Part shown: piece by piece, positions 1 to 10,511 of the stretch | Layout: each line of letters starts with the position of its first letter | Numbering within the stretch: position 1 is the first letter of the stretch | Source: Arthrobacter beigongshangensis | GTDB taxonomy: Bacteria > Bacillota > Bacilli > Bacillales_A > Planococcaceae | Assembly: GCF_016820585.1 (NCBI RefSeq) | Contig: NZ_JADHDX010000002.1 | Coordinates: forward strand, 304,436 to 368,435 | DNA length: 64,000 nucleotides | Reading direction: 5' to 3' | Translations under genes and position numbers: made by a program | The notes under the pieces: model-generated | Seen by the model: only the letters and a program-made list of their open reading frames with translations | Databases searched by the model: none | Told to the model about the DNA's origin: nothing

Positions 1-230
1 CAGGTGCTGATTTTGTAAAAACGTCAACAGGCTTTTCAACAGGCGGTGCAACGGAGGAAGACATTAAACTAATGCGTGCAGTAGTAGGACCTGAAACTGG
101 AGTCAAAGCATCAGGCGGCGTCCGCAGCTTTGAAGATATGAAAAAAATGATTGACGCAGGCGCAACACGAATTGGTGCTAGCTCAGGCGTTCAAATTATG
201 CAAGGATTAGCATCTGAAACGGATTACTAA
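1..230 (+). CDS. deoC: Deoxyribose-phosphate aldolase, C-terminal part
   Basis: This is the last 76 codons of a gene that begins before the window; the first whole codon is at position 3. The product splits 2-deoxyribose-5-phosphate into acetaldehyde and glyceraldehyde-3-phosphate in deoxynucleoside catabolism. The fragment keeps the Schiff-base lysine segment (DFVKTSTGF), the second conserved lysine in VKASGGVR, and the phosphate-binding GASSGV segment near the end, as in the class I aldolase family. It ends in a normal TAA with no clear terminator behind it. The pyrimidine-salvage partner cdd lies about 9 kb downstream in another gene group. Confidence 0.93.
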   Translation, partial: GADFVKTSTGFSTGGATEEDIKLMRAVVGPETGVKASGGVRSFEDMKKMIDAGATRIGASSGVQIMQGLASETDY

Positions 231-256
231 TCTATATTAGTTGAATTAATTTATTC

Positions 257-350
257 TCCAGCGAAAGCGCCTTACTGGGGTAGCCGAAGCGATAAGACTG
301 ATAGTGATCTTCTAGCAGGCTTATCGCGGGAGGCATCCCCAAGCGCCAAG
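257..350. repeat. Imperfect inverted repeat in the deoC-rpsU gap
   Basis: The gap between deoC and rpsU holds an imperfect palindrome. The inner arms are exact (GCGATAAG at 289-296 and CTTATCGC at 320-327). Outside them, blocks such as GCGCC and GGGG on the left face CCCC and GGCGC on the right. There is no T run, so it does not read as a terminator. It looks like a dispersed intergenic palindrome of the sort common in Bacillales, but no second copy is in this window. Confidence 0.6.
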
Positions 351-488
351 CGAATTTCATAGAAATCTTTAGTTTAACAATTAAATTTAAAAGTTTTATA
401 TTGACCAAATTCTAAATATGCGGTATAATTCTTGAGTACATGGCACTTGGCTATGTTCGAAGTGTGTTTGGAGGGAGGGACAAGAGAT

Positions 489-662
489 ATGTCGAAAACT
501 GTTGTTCGTAAAAACGAATCGCTTGAAGATGCTCTTCGCCGCTTCAAACGTACTGTATCCAAAAGTGGAACAATACAAGAGGTAAGAAAGCGCGAGTTCT
601 ATGAGAAACCAAGCGTAAAACGTAAAAAGAAATCTGAAGCTGCAAGGAAACGTAAATTCTAA
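489..662 (+). CDS. rpsU: 30S ribosomal protein S21
   Basis: This 57-residue, very basic protein is part of the small ribosomal subunit near the mRNA exit site. It starts [20 protein letters not shown] and ends in the lysine/arginine-rich [12 protein letters not shown] tail, which is the S21 pattern. The ATG at 489 sits after a strong Shine-Dalgarno (GGAGGGA at 472-478). An in-frame upstream extension exists but has no comparable signal. A rho-independent terminator follows at 711. In B. subtilis yqeY comes next; here nfeD follows instead. Confidence 0.97.
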   Translation: MSKTVVRKNESLEDALRRFKRTVSKSGTIQEVRKREFYEKPSVKRKKKSEAARKRKF

Positions 663-710
663 TTTCCTGTTGCCATGAATTCAATCTTGTAATGAATCTA
701 AAATTTGGTA

Positions 711-747
711 AACCGGAAAATCCTTTGGGATTTTCCGGTTTATTTGT
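711..747 (+). terminator. Terminator of rpsU
   Basis: A perfect 13-bp stem (711-723 with 728-740, loop TTTG) is followed by a T-rich tail. Confidence 0.9.
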
Positions 748-840
748 TTTGGAAATGAATTTTTCTAGAAAAAATGAAACTTCCGAGCTTTTCACCCGTA
801 TATAGAGATATAATAAATTGTAGAAAGAGGTGAAACTACA

Positions 841-2178
841 ATGCGTAAAATGATAGGAAGCGTGCTCCTGTTCATTTTATTCGTCTCCACGTTTTCTTTT
901 CCGTTTGCAGCACCTGAGGCGGCTAGTCAAATAGTATATAAAGTCCCGATTAAAAATGAAGTTGAAAAAGGATTATATGCATTTTTGAAACGCTCGTTTT
1001 CGGAAGCTGAGGAAGCAGGAGCGGATGCGATTATCCTGGAGATTGATACACCGGGCGGTTTTGTAGATGCGGCTTGGAAGATAGGCAAGTTGATGGATGA
1101 GACAGAACTGCGGATAATCGCTTATGTCAATCCAAAAGCGCTTTCAGCTGGTGCGTTCATCGCTCTCCATGCAGATGACATTTATATGTCGAAGACTGCC
1201 ACGATGGGTGCTGCAGAAGCAGTTGACTCAGCAGGTAATGCAGCGGCAAAAAAGGCGCAATCTTCATGGGTGGCAGATATGGTGAGTGCTGCTAAGTCTT
1301 CAGACCATGATCGCGAGCCCAAATTCGCGCAAGCTATGGCGGATAGCTCGATTGATATCCCAGAATACCGGGCGGGTGAAGGTAAATTATTGACGCTGAC
1401 CGCTTCGGAGGCAGAGGCAGTTAACTATAGTGAAGGTACAGTAGCTTCATTTAAAGAGTTGCTGCAAATAACTGGCTATGAAAATGCTGAAATCATTTCA
1501 ACAAATAAAACCTTTGCTGAAAGTCTTACGAGCATCATTACACATCCGATCGTTGTACCGATTCTGTTATCTATCGCAGGACTTGGCCTTGTCCTAGAAT
1601 TATATTCGCCAGGATTTGGTGTGCCGGGAACGATGGCTCTTATCTCGCTTGTGTTATTTTTCTACGGGCATTTATTGGCAGGACTTGCAGGCTATGAAAC
1701 GGTTATTCTGTTCATCATTGGGGCGATTCTCGTCGTTGCGGAATTCTTCCTCCCGCATGGTATAGCAGGGGCAATTGGTTCGCTCGCAATTATTGGTAGT
1801 ATCATTATGGCGGGCGGCAATCCGATGTATATGGCGACTTCTGTCCTTATCGCGATTGCTATCGCTGTCACGGGGATGGTGATTATTATGAAATTTTTCG
1901 GTAAAAAATTGCATCTACTTAATAAAGTAGTGCTCATGGATTCGACGGATACAGAGCTTGGTTATGTGTCGAATGTCAACAGGGTGGAATTACTCGGACG
2001 CATTGCAAAAACGTCTACTCCACTCAGACCAGCTGGTACCATTGAGCTGGATGGAGAACGTATTGATGTAGTTTCTGAAGGAAGCTACATTGAAAAAGGA
2101 ATCCGTGTTACTATTGTAAAGGTTGAAGGTTCCCGGATTGTCGTCAGGGAATCAGTAGAGAAAGGGGAGAATGAATAA
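841..2178 (+). CDS. yqeZ: NfeD-type membrane serine protease-like protein (YqeZ family)
   Basis: The 445-residue protein starts with a signal peptide (about residues 1-28). A ClpP/SppA-like domain follows (about 30-220), with the conserved blocks ILEIDTPGG and the probable nucleophile serine in [17 protein letters not shown]. After that come four to five membrane segments (about 235-350) and a C-terminal OB-fold NfeD domain (about 370-445). Family members partner with SPFH/flotillin proteins, and floA follows with a TAATG overlap (1 nt), so the two are translationally coupled. The exact substrate is unknown. The Shine-Dalgarno is AGAGGTG before ATG 841. Confidence 0.9.
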   Translation: MRKMIGSVLLFILFVSTFSFPFAAPEAASQIVYKVPIKNEVEKGLYAFLKRSFSEAEEAGADAIILEIDTPGGFVDAAWKIGKLMDETELRIIAYVNPKALSAGAFIALHADDIYMSKTATMGAAEAVDSAGNAAAKKAQSSWVADMVSAAKSSDHDREPKFAQAMADSSIDIPEYRAGEGKLLTLTASEAEAVNYSEGTVASFKELLQITGYENAEIISTNKTFAESLTSIITHPIVVPILLSIAGLGLVLELYSPGFGVPGTMALISLVLFFYGHLLAGLAGYETVILFIIGAILVVAEFFLPHGIAGAIGSLAIIGSIIMAGGNPMYMATSVLIAIAIAVTGMVIIMKFFGKKLHLLNKVVLMDSTDTELGYVSNVNRVELLGRIAKTSTPLRPAGTIELDGERIDVVSEGSYIEKGIRVTIVKVEGSRIVVRESVEKGENE

Positions 2179-3191
2179 TGCCAACAATTTTAGCTTCAGG
2201 TAGTTTTGTAGGAATTGTCATTATTGTTGTACTAGCAATAATCGTGTTGTCCGTATTTTTCACACTAGTACCCGTAACGCTATGGATTTCTGCCATGGCT
2301 GCAGGTGTACGCGTAAGTATTTTCACACTAATTGGGATGCGTCTTCGTCGAGTTATTCCAAGTCGTATTGTCAATCCGCTTATTAAAGCACATAAGGCAG
2401 GACTAGATGTGTCCATTAACCAACTGGAAAGTCACTATCTTGCAGGTGGTAACGTTGACCGTGTTGTCAACGCACTCATCGCTGCACACCGTGCCAATAT
2501 CGAATTGACTTTTGAACGTTGTGCGGCCATTGACCTTGCAGGTCGTGACGTACTCGAAGCTGTTCAAATGTCCGTTAACCCGAAAGTTATTGAAACACCA
2601 TTTATCGCTGGTGTGGCAATGAACGGGATTGAAGTAAAAGCAAAAGCACGTATTACAGTACGTGCCAACATCGACCGCCTTGTCGGGGGTGCTGGTGAAG
2701 AAACAATCGTTGCCCGTGTTGGTGAGGGGATTATCTCTACAATCGGTTCATCGATTGACCATGCAAAGGTACTGGAAAATCCAGATATGATTTCCCAAAC
2801 GGTATTAGCAAAAGGTCTTGACTCAGGAACAGCATTCGAAATTCTATCCATTGATATCGCAGACGTTGATATCGGTAAAAATATCGGTGCAGAGCTTCAA
2901 ACTGAGCAGGCTATGGCTGATAAAAACATCGCACAGGCAAAAGCGGAAGAACGCCGTGCAATGGCTGTTGCCAATGAACAGGAAATGAAAGCAAAAGTAG
3001 AAGAAATGCGTGCAAAAGTTGTTGCATCTGAAGCTGAAGTTCCACTTGCAATGGCAGAAGCATTGCGCACAGGAAATATTGGTGTCATGGATTATATGAA
3101 TTATAAAAATATCCAAGCAGACACAGGGATGCGTGATTCCATCAGCGGCTTTGGTGGAGACCAAACCAATCCAGACCTTAAAAAGAATTAA
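2178..3191 (+). CDS. floA: Flotillin-like protein FloA
   Basis: This 337-residue bacterial flotillin scaffolds functional membrane microdomains. An N-terminal hydrophobic hairpin (about residues 5-50) anchors it. An SPFH/PHB domain follows, and from about residue 235 an alanine/glutamate-rich coiled coil ([20 protein letters not shown] and onward). Length and sequence match the YqfA/FloA family. The ATG overlaps the nfeD stop by one base, so the pair forms an operon, and the next gene follows 37 nt later. Flotillins of this type influence secretion, cell-wall enzymes and signalling; that role is family knowledge. Confidence 0.93.
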   Translation: MPTILASGSFVGIVIIVVLAIIVLSVFFTLVPVTLWISAMAAGVRVSIFTLIGMRLRRVIPSRIVNPLIKAHKAGLDVSINQLESHYLAGGNVDRVVNALIAAHRANIELTFERCAAIDLAGRDVLEAVQMSVNPKVIETPFIAGVAMNGIEVKAKARITVRANIDRLVGGAGEETIVARVGEGIISTIGSSIDHAKVLENPDMISQTVLAKGLDSGTAFEILSIDIADVDIGKNIGAELQTEQAMADKNIAQAKAEERRAMAVANEQEMKAKVEEMRAKVVASEAEVPLAMAEALRTGNIGVMDYMNYKNIQADTGMRDSISGFGGDQTNPDLKKN

Positions 3192-3228
3192 TTGATAATC
3201 AGTCATTTCCTGGAAGGGGGATGCTCGA

Positions 3229-3747
3229 ATGGATATAAAACAGATAATATTTCTTGTTATTATTGCGCTTGTCTCCTCTTTTTTTAAAAAAGGCAAAGGC
3301 AAGTCGGAAACCCCGGCGAAGGCTCAACCAAAGCCATTCACGGCAACCGGGCGTGTTCCAGACAATCCGCAAAGTAAATTGAAAGAAATGTCGAAAGACT
3401 TGTATCGTGAATTGCAGAAAGAAATGCAACGTACGGATGAAGAACCACCGAGTCGGCAATTACAGCCGCAAGCTACACCGCCGCCAGTCGTTGCGGCTCA
3501 ATCTGTAGAAGCGCCTGTAGTAGCTGTTCCTGCTGGACCAGTGCGTTCTGTTGCCCCGCGTGCTGTATCGGAGCGTAAAGAACGTCCCGACAGTTCTAGG
3601 CATAGTGGGCGTCTTTCTGCGCATGGCGCTCAGCTTCAACCGATATTTAGTCGGGAAACGCATGATTTAATGCCTAAAAGCAGTCAGGATCTTGTAAAGG
3701 GGATTATCTTCTCCGAAATTTTTGGACCACCAAAATCAAAACGATAA
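3229..3747 (+). CDS. Uncharacterised membrane-anchored protein, third gene of the nfeD-floA operon
   Basis: The protein has 172 residues and no function I recognise. One N-terminal membrane segment (about residues 4-18) is followed by a basic stretch, a charged helical part (about 45-65), a low-complexity proline/alanine/valine region (about 75-120) and a short C-terminal block, LVKGIIFSEIFGPPKSKR, that looks conserved. The layout suggests a single-pass protein with a disordered cytoplasmic tail and a docking motif at its end. Position right behind floA suggests it acts with the microdomain proteins; this is inference. The Shine-Dalgarno AAGGGGG precedes ATG 3229. Confidence 0.8.
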   Translation: MDIKQIIFLVIIALVSSFFKKGKGKSETPAKAQPKPFTATGRVPDNPQSKLKEMSKDLYRELQKEMQRTDEEPPSRQLQPQATPPPVVAAQSVEAPVVAVPAGPVRSVAPRAVSERKERPDSSRHSGRLSAHGAQLQPIFSRETHDLMPKSSQDLVKGIIFSEIFGPPKSKR

Positions 3748-3754
3748 TCATTGA

Positions 3755-3800
3755 CCCCTTATTCATGTCATACGATATGAGTAGGGGGTTTTTATTTTTG
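3755..3800 (+). terminator. Terminator or attenuator between the floA operon and yqfC
   Basis: Arms 3755-3766 and 3777-3788 pair over 12 bp with two G-U pairs, followed by TTTTTATTTTT. The hairpin covers the first possible ATG of yqfC (3765), which argues for a later start of that gene. Confidence 0.8.
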
Positions 3801-4055
3801 AGAAAAATATTTAATACAGGTTCGTCAGTAACAATTGAAGAATTTTCTTCATTACGCATTAATGGTCCATATACATTGCTCAAGCTTGGCCCCGATTTTG
3901 CGATGATTAAAAGTGGCGATTACAGGATTGAGGCATCGGGTGAGAATTTGATTGTTGAGACGCTGTCAGAGGAAGTGGCTGTATTCTCGTTTACAGTTAT
4001 GACAATGCTGCATGTGACGTCAGTGGCGGAGGATGAGGTGCAGTATCGTGCGTAG
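3798..4055 (+). CDS. yqfC: YqfC-family sporulation-associated protein
   Basis: This is a small protein of 85 residues if the TTG at 3798 is used, or 96 from ATG 3765. The 3765 start lies inside a terminator hairpin and has no Shine-Dalgarno, so I prefer TTG 3798, which follows a G-rich stretch (AGGGGG). The body alternates short beta-type segments (LRINGPYTLLKLG, YRIEASGENLIVETL), as in YqfC. It is more diverged than its neighbours. yqfD follows with an 8-nt overlap, the standard pairing. In B. subtilis yqfCD are mother-cell sporulation genes; the identity rests mostly on synteny. Confidence 0.65.
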   Translation: MRKIFNTGSSVTIEEFSSLRINGPYTLLKLGPDFAMIKSGDYRIEASGENLIVETLSEEVAVFSFTVMTMLHVTSVAEDEVQYRA

Positions 4056-5130
4056 GCGATATGATATTAAAATATCAGGGAATGGTGACCTTGCTGGCTT
4101 CCTTACTAACCTCGCGACAAGTAGTACGAAAATTTTATCGTTATCGGTCGGAGAAGGTGTGGCACGCTTTCGAACAGATCGTCAAGGACTGATGATTATT
4201 CGGCGTACTCGAAGGCGCTATCATGTGACTGTTAAAGTATCGCTTGTCGGGGAGGCGTCTGGTGCTAAAGGGGTCTTTAATTCTAATTTCTTTGTCATCG
4301 CTTGCGTGATCCCCTTTATCGCTTCATTATTCCTTTGGACAGTAGAAGTAGAATCTGAATGGCCGGAGGTTGAAGAACGAATTTATCAAAAATTAGAAAA
4401 AGCATCAATTGTACCATTACGACTTCTTGCATTCATCCCTGATGAAGGGGAGATTCGCAGAGAGCTTATGCTCGATGATCCTTCTCTCTCATGGGTACGG
4501 TTTAGAAGAGATGGAGCGACGTTGACTGTCATTCCGATGCTGTCACCTCAAACAACTGATGAAATAGTAACAGAAGAACAGCCTTCTGATTTAGTCGCAC
4601 GTACTGGTGGTGTGATTACTGGCTTTGCATTGAAAAAAGGGGAACGGGTAAGTCGTGTCCATCAAACCGTTCAAAAGGGTGATACACTCGCTACAGGTGT
4701 TTTGGTTCAAGGTGATAAAAGGGTCATCGTTGGAGCAGATGGGGCGGTCTATGCTGATTATTGGATGGAATATTCTTTTAGCTTACCGAGCGTCGTTGAG
4801 TATCGTTTGCAAGGCGAAGAGACAGTGGAGTTTTCATTTAATTTCCCGTGGCAACCGCAAAAGAAAAAGTGGTCTCTTAAATCTTTTATCCAAACAGAAC
4901 GGCATATAAATGACAGAGCTGGACAGTTCGAATTAGTTGCAGGTATGGAGGAAACCGTCCTCATTCCACTATTGAAAAATAAATTACTGTCTGAATCATT
5001 AACGAAAGCAGTTATTCAAGATGACAAAGTTTTGCACGTGTCATTCGATAATGATAAAGTTAGTGGGACCATATTGTTTTTAATCAATGACAATATCGCT
5101 GTCAAAAGACCGATTTCACAAGGAGAATGA
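4048..5130 (+). CDS. yqfD: Sporulation protein YqfD
   Basis: YqfD is a membrane protein needed for normal sporulation in B. subtilis; its biochemical role is unknown. GTG 4048 is chosen over ATG 4033 because GAGGTG (4035-4040) lies seven bases before it. This gives 360 residues starting MRRRYDIKISGNGD. An N-terminal domain (about residues 1-80) is followed by one membrane segment (about 85-107, FFVIACVIPFIASLFLW) and a long extracytoplasmic part. The gene overlaps yqfC and ends 4 nt before phoH, so yqfC-yqfD-phoH form one unit. Confidence 0.85.
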   Translation: MRRRYDIKISGNGDLAGFLTNLATSSTKILSLSVGEGVARFRTDRQGLMIIRRTRRRYHVTVKVSLVGEASGAKGVFNSNFFVIACVIPFIASLFLWTVEVESEWPEVEERIYQKLEKASIVPLRLLAFIPDEGEIRRELMLDDPSLSWVRFRRDGATLTVIPMLSPQTTDEIVTEEQPSDLVARTGGVITGFALKKGERVSRVHQTVQKGDTLATGVLVQGDKRVIVGADGAVYADYWMEYSFSLPSVVEYRLQGEETVEFSFNFPWQPQKKKWSLKSFIQTERHINDRAGQFELVAGMEETVLIPLLKNKLLSESLTKAVIQDDKVLHVSFDNDKVSGTILFLINDNIAVKRPISQGE

Positions 5131-5134
5131 GACC

Positions 5135-6094
5135 ATGGATGAACAATTGATTCAACTGCATGTCGAAGACCCAAACGAAGCGGTTATGCTACTCGGGATT
5201 TCCGACCAAAATATGAAGTTAATCGAAGAAGCATTGAGCATTTCAATTATGACAAGAGGAGATACAATTGCGCTCAGTGGTGAAGAAGATAACCGCGAGT
5301 CAGCAAAAGCTCTTTTGGAACAGTTGCTGAAGGTCATTCGCAAGGGTGTGAATATTAATCAGCGCGACGTCTCAACAGCTATTGAGATGGTGAAAAGTGG
5401 AACGATTGAATATTTTGCAGAACTATATGATGAAGAAATCGCTAGAAATAGTAAAGGAAAAGCAATTCGTGCGAAAACGATTGGTCAACGCGAGTATGTT
5501 CATGCGATTCGGACGCGAGATCTTGTATTTTGTATTGGACCTGCAGGAACAGGAAAAACGTATTTGGCTGTAGTTCTTGCCATTCAAGCGATGAAATCAG
5601 GCTCAGCTAAACGAATTATTTTAACGCGTCCTGCTGTAGAGGCTGGAGAAAGCCTGGGCTTTCTTCCTGGCGACTTAAAGGAGAAAGTAGACCCATACCT
5701 ACGTCCGTTATACGACGCACTCCATGACGTGCTAGGGACGGAACATACTGATCGGCTCATTGAACGAGGTGTCATTGAAATTGCACCGCTTGCTTATATG
5801 AGAGGGCGGACGTTGGACGATGCATTTGTTATTTTGGATGAAGCGCAAAACACGACAAAAGCACAAATGAAAATGTTTTTGACGCGCCTCGGCTTTGGTT
5901 CTAAAATGGTGATTACAGGAGATAAAACGCAGATTGATTTACCAAGAGGTGTTGAGTCCGGTTTAATTGTGACGGAAAATATTTTAAGCAAAGTGAGTGA
6001 TATTAGCTTTCAATATCTAGAACAAGGGGATGTTGTACGTCATCCATTAGTTGCAAAAATTATTGAAGCTTACGAAGAAGAGCAGTCATCTTAA
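5135..6094 (+). CDS. phoH: PhoH-family ATPase
   Basis: This 319-residue cytoplasmic P-loop ATPase carries Walker A GPAGTGKTYLA (about residues 132-142) and Walker B with VILDEAQN (about 233-240). An N-terminal KH-like region (about 1-90) fits the PhoH-like proteins linked to RNA metabolism and to YbeY, which lies two genes on. The ATG at 5135 follows AGGAG (5121-5125) and gives the family's usual length. The frame could be extended into yqfD but without a ribosome site. The stop codon lies inside the loop of the following terminator. Confidence 0.93.
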   Translation: MDEQLIQLHVEDPNEAVMLLGISDQNMKLIEEALSISIMTRGDTIALSGEEDNRESAKALLEQLLKVIRKGVNINQRDVSTAIEMVKSGTIEYFAELYDEEIARNSKGKAIRAKTIGQREYVHAIRTRDLVFCIGPAGTGKTYLAVVLAIQAMKSGSAKRIILTRPAVEAGESLGFLPGDLKEKVDPYLRPLYDALHDVLGTEHTDRLIERGVIEIAPLAYMRGRTLDDAFVILDEAQNTTKAQMKMFLTRLGFGSKMVITGDKTQIDLPRGVESGLIVTENILSKVSDISFQYLEQGDVVRHPLVAKIIEAYEEEQSS

Positions 6095-6110
6095 GTTGAC
6101 TGCTTTTTTT
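6081..6110 (+). terminator. Terminator of phoH overlapping the coding end
   Basis: AGCAGTCA (6081-6088) pairs with TGACTGCT (6097-6104), followed by a T run. The last phoH codons form the 5' arm and the TAA is in the loop. Confidence 0.85.
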
Positions 6111-6202
6111 ACCAGTACTACTTGACTTGAATTGAGAAAAGTCACCAACGGTTATCATGGATTTTTCATTCTATAGAGAGAAAAAGAAATGGGGGATGTT
6201 CA

Positions 6203-8329
6203 ATGCTGCAACCAATTAGGAAGTTTTTTCTATCACTGAAATTCACTTACTTAGCCATATTCCTTATCGGATTGTCAGGGATCCTCCTGTTTTCAATTAT
6301 GTATGGTAGTGTCAAAAAAGAGACATATAAGCTGGAGTCGTTGCAAATTTCTCCAGATACTATTAGATCTATTAAGACAGTTGAGGATACGGTGAAAACG
6401 GAGCAGGATCGAGAACGGGCAGCACGAGAAGTTACGCCCGTCTATCAGTTGTCTCAAGATGTTGGGAAGAATCGACAAGCGATTGCGATGTCCATATTCG
6501 ATTTCCTCATTGAAGTGAAAGAGATGGGAGAACTGGCGCAGTCTGAGGAAAATGAGTCTGTTTTGGACAATAGAATGCAAATTGCTGAAATGCGTAAAAA
6601 GCTCGGTAATTTAGAGAAAGAAGAGCCAGGTTTGCGTTTAAGCGATGATGCAATTTCGATGTTATTGGCCCAAAAAACGGAAGTGTTAGAGAATATTCAA
6701 AGCGTTCTTGCGACAACGATTGGTGAGGAGTTGTCAAAGCCAATCCGCAAAGAAGATTTGTCTACTATTCGCTATGAGGTAGAAAGAAAAATACGGCTTG
6801 CGGATACGATTCCACCGTCTGTTTTACAAACCATTTTAACGCTTGGACGCTTGTTAGTCGTGGAAACAGAAACAATCAATGTGGAAGCAACTGAATCGGG
6901 CATTGAACAAGCGAGAGCTGCTATAGAACCTACTCGTATTTTGCAAGGACAGGTTATCGTTCGTGAAGGACAAATGATCGATCGAGAAATTTATCGACAA
7001 TTAGAACTAACCGGCTTATTGAACAACCAGTCAACAGTGAAACCATTTGCAGGTCTCGCCTTGTTTGTGTTGTTCGTGTCTGGTATTATCTTCATGCATT
7101 TCAATACTTGGCAGGAGCATAGCTCTGTGAAGAAAAAAGCGTTGGTCATTGTGCTATCCGTCTTTTTCTTGCTAGTCATCATGATGAAACTAATTGCGCT
7201 CATTGATGAGAATTTCAATGTATTATTGGCATTTCTTTTCCCGACAGCGCTAGCACCAATGCTAGTAAAGTTGTTGACGAATGAACGAATCGCTATTATG
7301 ACGACTATTATAACGGCAGCTACTGCGGGTATAATGTTGCAGGAAGGATTTGCTGCGATCATTCAGATGGAAGTGGCCTTGTACATATTATTTGGTGGCG
7401 TTGTCAGCCTCTATTTACTAGGAGACGGGGGAAGGCGTTCCAGTATATTGCGGACAAGTGCAGGTGTCGTGGCGTCCAATATACTATTTATCTCTTTTTA
7501 TTTGCTAATGACGCAATCTGCTTACGATCTGTCGGAGCTAGGATTTTATCTAATCGCCGCGGTTGCATCAGGTATTTTGTCTGGAGCTTTAACAATTGGT
7601 TTAATGCCATTTTTTGAAACGGCATTTGGGTTGTTATCAGATATGAAGCTTGTTGAATTGTCGAATCCCAACCATCCATTATTGAAAAAAGTATTATTTG
7701 AAACCCCGGGTACTTATCACCACAGTGTCATGGTGGCGAATTTGTCTGATGCAGCTTGTGAGGCAATTGGTGCCAATGGTTTATTGGCAAGAGTCGGGAG
7801 TTACTACCATGATATTGGCAAGACGATTAGACCAGGATTTTTCATCGAAAACCAGCATCCAGGACAAAATCCACATGATGCATTGCCACCGGAAAAAAGC
7901 CGTGATATTATTATTGCCCACGCAGAAGACGGTGCAAAGCTATTGGAGAAGTATAAGATGCCGCGTGAAATCATTAATATTGCACGTCAACATCATGGTA
8001 CGAGTACATTGAAGTATTTCTATGTGAAGGCGAAGGAAGCGGGTAAGGATGTTGTGGAAGAAGAATTCCGCTATCCAGGTCCGAAGCCTCAAACAAAAGA
8101 AATTGCGATTATTTCGATTGCGGATAGTGTAGAGGCAGCCGTTCGATCTATGAAAGAGCCGAATCCGCAAAAGATTGCTGGACTTGTACGCGCTATTGTC
8201 AACGATCGCTTGAATGACGGACAGTTCGATGAATGCGATCTTTCTATGAAAGAATTAAAGAAAGCGGAAAAAGTGATTTGCGAGACATTAAATGGCACAT
8301 TCCATAGTCGGATTGAATATCCAGAATGA
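6203..8329 (+). CDS. pgpH: Cyclic-di-AMP phosphodiesterase PgpH (7TM-7TMR-HD family)
   Basis: The 708-residue membrane protein has one N-terminal membrane helix (about residues 12-35), a large extracellular 7TMR-HD domain (to about 270), seven membrane segments (about 275-470) and a cytoplasmic HD domain. The HD metal ligands are visible in TYHHSVMVANLSD, YYHDIGK and the later IIIAHAEDG and ARQHHGT blocks. PgpH hydrolyses c-di-AMP to pApA, controlling potassium and osmotic homeostasis. This is the B. subtilis YqfF position. Start ATG 6203 follows GGGGGATG. The gap before it (about 110 nt) separates it from the phoH terminator. Confidence 0.93.
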   Translation: MLQPIRKFFLSLKFTYLAIFLIGLSGILLFSIMYGSVKKETYKLESLQISPDTIRSIKTVEDTVKTEQDRERAAREVTPVYQLSQDVGKNRQAIAMSIFDFLIEVKEMGELAQSEENESVLDNRMQIAEMRKKLGNLEKEEPGLRLSDDAISMLLAQKTEVLENIQSVLATTIGEELSKPIRKEDLSTIRYEVERKIRLADTIPPSVLQTILTLGRLLVVETETINVEATESGIEQARAAIEPTRILQGQVIVREGQMIDREIYRQLELTGLLNNQSTVKPFAGLALFVLFVSGIIFMHFNTWQEHSSVKKKALVIVLSVFFLLVIMMKLIALIDENFNVLLAFLFPTALAPMLVKLLTNERIAIMTTIITAATAGIMLQEGFAAIIQMEVALYILFGGVVSLYLLGDGGRRSSILRTSAGVVASNILFISFYLLMTQSAYDLSELGFYLIAAVASGILSGALTIGLMPFFETAFGLLSDMKLVELSNPNHPLLKKVLFETPGTYHHSVMVANLSDAACEAIGANGLLARVGSYYHDIGKTIRPGFFIENQHPGQNPHDALPPEKSRDIIIAHAEDGAKLLEKYKMPREIINIARQHHGTSTLKYFYVKAKEAGKDVVEEEFRYPGPKPQTKEIAIISIADSVEAAVRSMKEPNPQKIAGLVRAIVNDRLNDGQFDECDLSMKELKKAEKVICETLNGTFHSRIEYPE

Positions 8330-8350
8330 TTGCGAAAGGAGATAATAAAC

Positions 8351-8821
8351 ATGCTAGACCTTTATTTTGACGATGAAACAGCTACCGTTGATCATAAAGT
8401 GGAAGGGTTAATTCGGGAATTATTGAGTCATGCGGCGCGTGAGGAAGCTTTGACAGGTGAGATAGAGGTCTCTGTGACGTTTATGACGGATGAAGCGATT
8501 CAGGAAGTGAATGCGGAGTACCGTGGAAAAGATATGCCGACGGACGTTATTTCATTTGCGCTGGAAGAGATGACAGAAGGTGAAGTGGCGATTGTTGTAG
8601 AAGAAGGCATGCCAACGGTTTTAGGTGATATACTTATTTCTGTGGAAACTGCTGCTAGACAGGCGGAGGAATATGGGCATGATTTTAGGCGTGAAATGGG
8701 ATTTCTTGCGCTTCATGGTTTTTTGCATTTACTCGGATATGATCATATGACTGAGGACGATGAAGCGAAAATGTTCGGCAGGCAAAAGGAGATACTCGCT
8801 TCATTCGGACTTGAGAGGTGA
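8351..8821 (+). CDS. ybeY: Endoribonuclease YbeY (16S rRNA maturation)
   Basis: This 156-residue metal-dependent endoribonuclease acts in 16S rRNA 3'-end processing and ribosome quality control. The zinc motif H-x3-H-x5-H is present as HGFLHLLGYDH (about residues 120-130). The ATG at 8351 lies nine bases after AAAGGAGA (8335-8342); the frame also opens at 8330 but that start lacks a ribosome site. It follows pgpH closely and precedes dgkA by 4 nt, in the conserved pgpH-ybeY-dgkA-cdd-era order. Confidence 0.95.
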   Translation: MLDLYFDDETATVDHKVEGLIRELLSHAAREEALTGEIEVSVTFMTDEAIQEVNAEYRGKDMPTDVISFALEEMTEGEVAIVVEEGMPTVLGDILISVETAARQAEEYGHDFRREMGFLALHGFLHLLGYDHMTEDDEAKMFGRQKEILASFGLER

Positions 8822-8825
8822 CACA

Positions 8826-9176
8826 ATGCGGAAGTTTTTCAAGGCGTTCGACTATGCATGGAGTGGAATTTTATATGGTCTACAGGCTGAACGAAATTTG
8901 AAATTTCATCTAGCTTCTGCTGGTGCTGTGAGTATTGCAGGTTTATTTACTCGCTTATCAGCGATGGAATGGTGTATCGTTTTACTGCTAATCGCTGGAA
9001 TGATTGCGCTTGAAATGATGAATGCTGCTATCGAACGTGTTGTGGACCTTATTACGCTAGAAATCCACCCGCTTGCCAAGCAAGCGAAGGATCTCGCAGC
9101 GGGAGCTGTGCTAGTGTATGCGATTATCAGTGTTGTAATTGGCTTTATCATATTTATACCGAAATGGTTTAACTAG
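8826..9176 (+). CDS. dgkA: Diacylglycerol kinase-type undecaprenol kinase DgkA
   Basis: The product is a 116-residue inner membrane kinase with three membrane helices. The DgkA signature is visible in AERNLKFHLASA (about residues 23-34) and in ALEMMNAAIERVVDL (about 61-75), whose glutamates and asparagine bind ATP-Mg. In Gram-positives this family phosphorylates undecaprenol, feeding the lipid carrier pool for wall synthesis. ATG 8826 follows GAGGTGA, which overlaps the ybeY end. cdd starts 13 nt later. Confidence 0.93.
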   Translation: MRKFFKAFDYAWSGILYGLQAERNLKFHLASAGAVSIAGLFTRLSAMEWCIVLLLIAGMIALEMMNAAIERVVDLITLEIHPLAKQAKDLAAGAVLVYAIISVVIGFIIFIPKWFN

Positions 9177-10497
<1,321 letters not shown>

Positions 10498-10511
10498 TAA
10501 TAAGGAACGCT

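Noticed and set aside
2844-3302. Long minus-strand open frame across floA
   Set aside because: It is the antisense of a clearly coding gene, with no ribosome site or recognisable motifs; it is a shadow frame. The same holds for other long antisense frames, such as those in glyS, nptA and yqfO.
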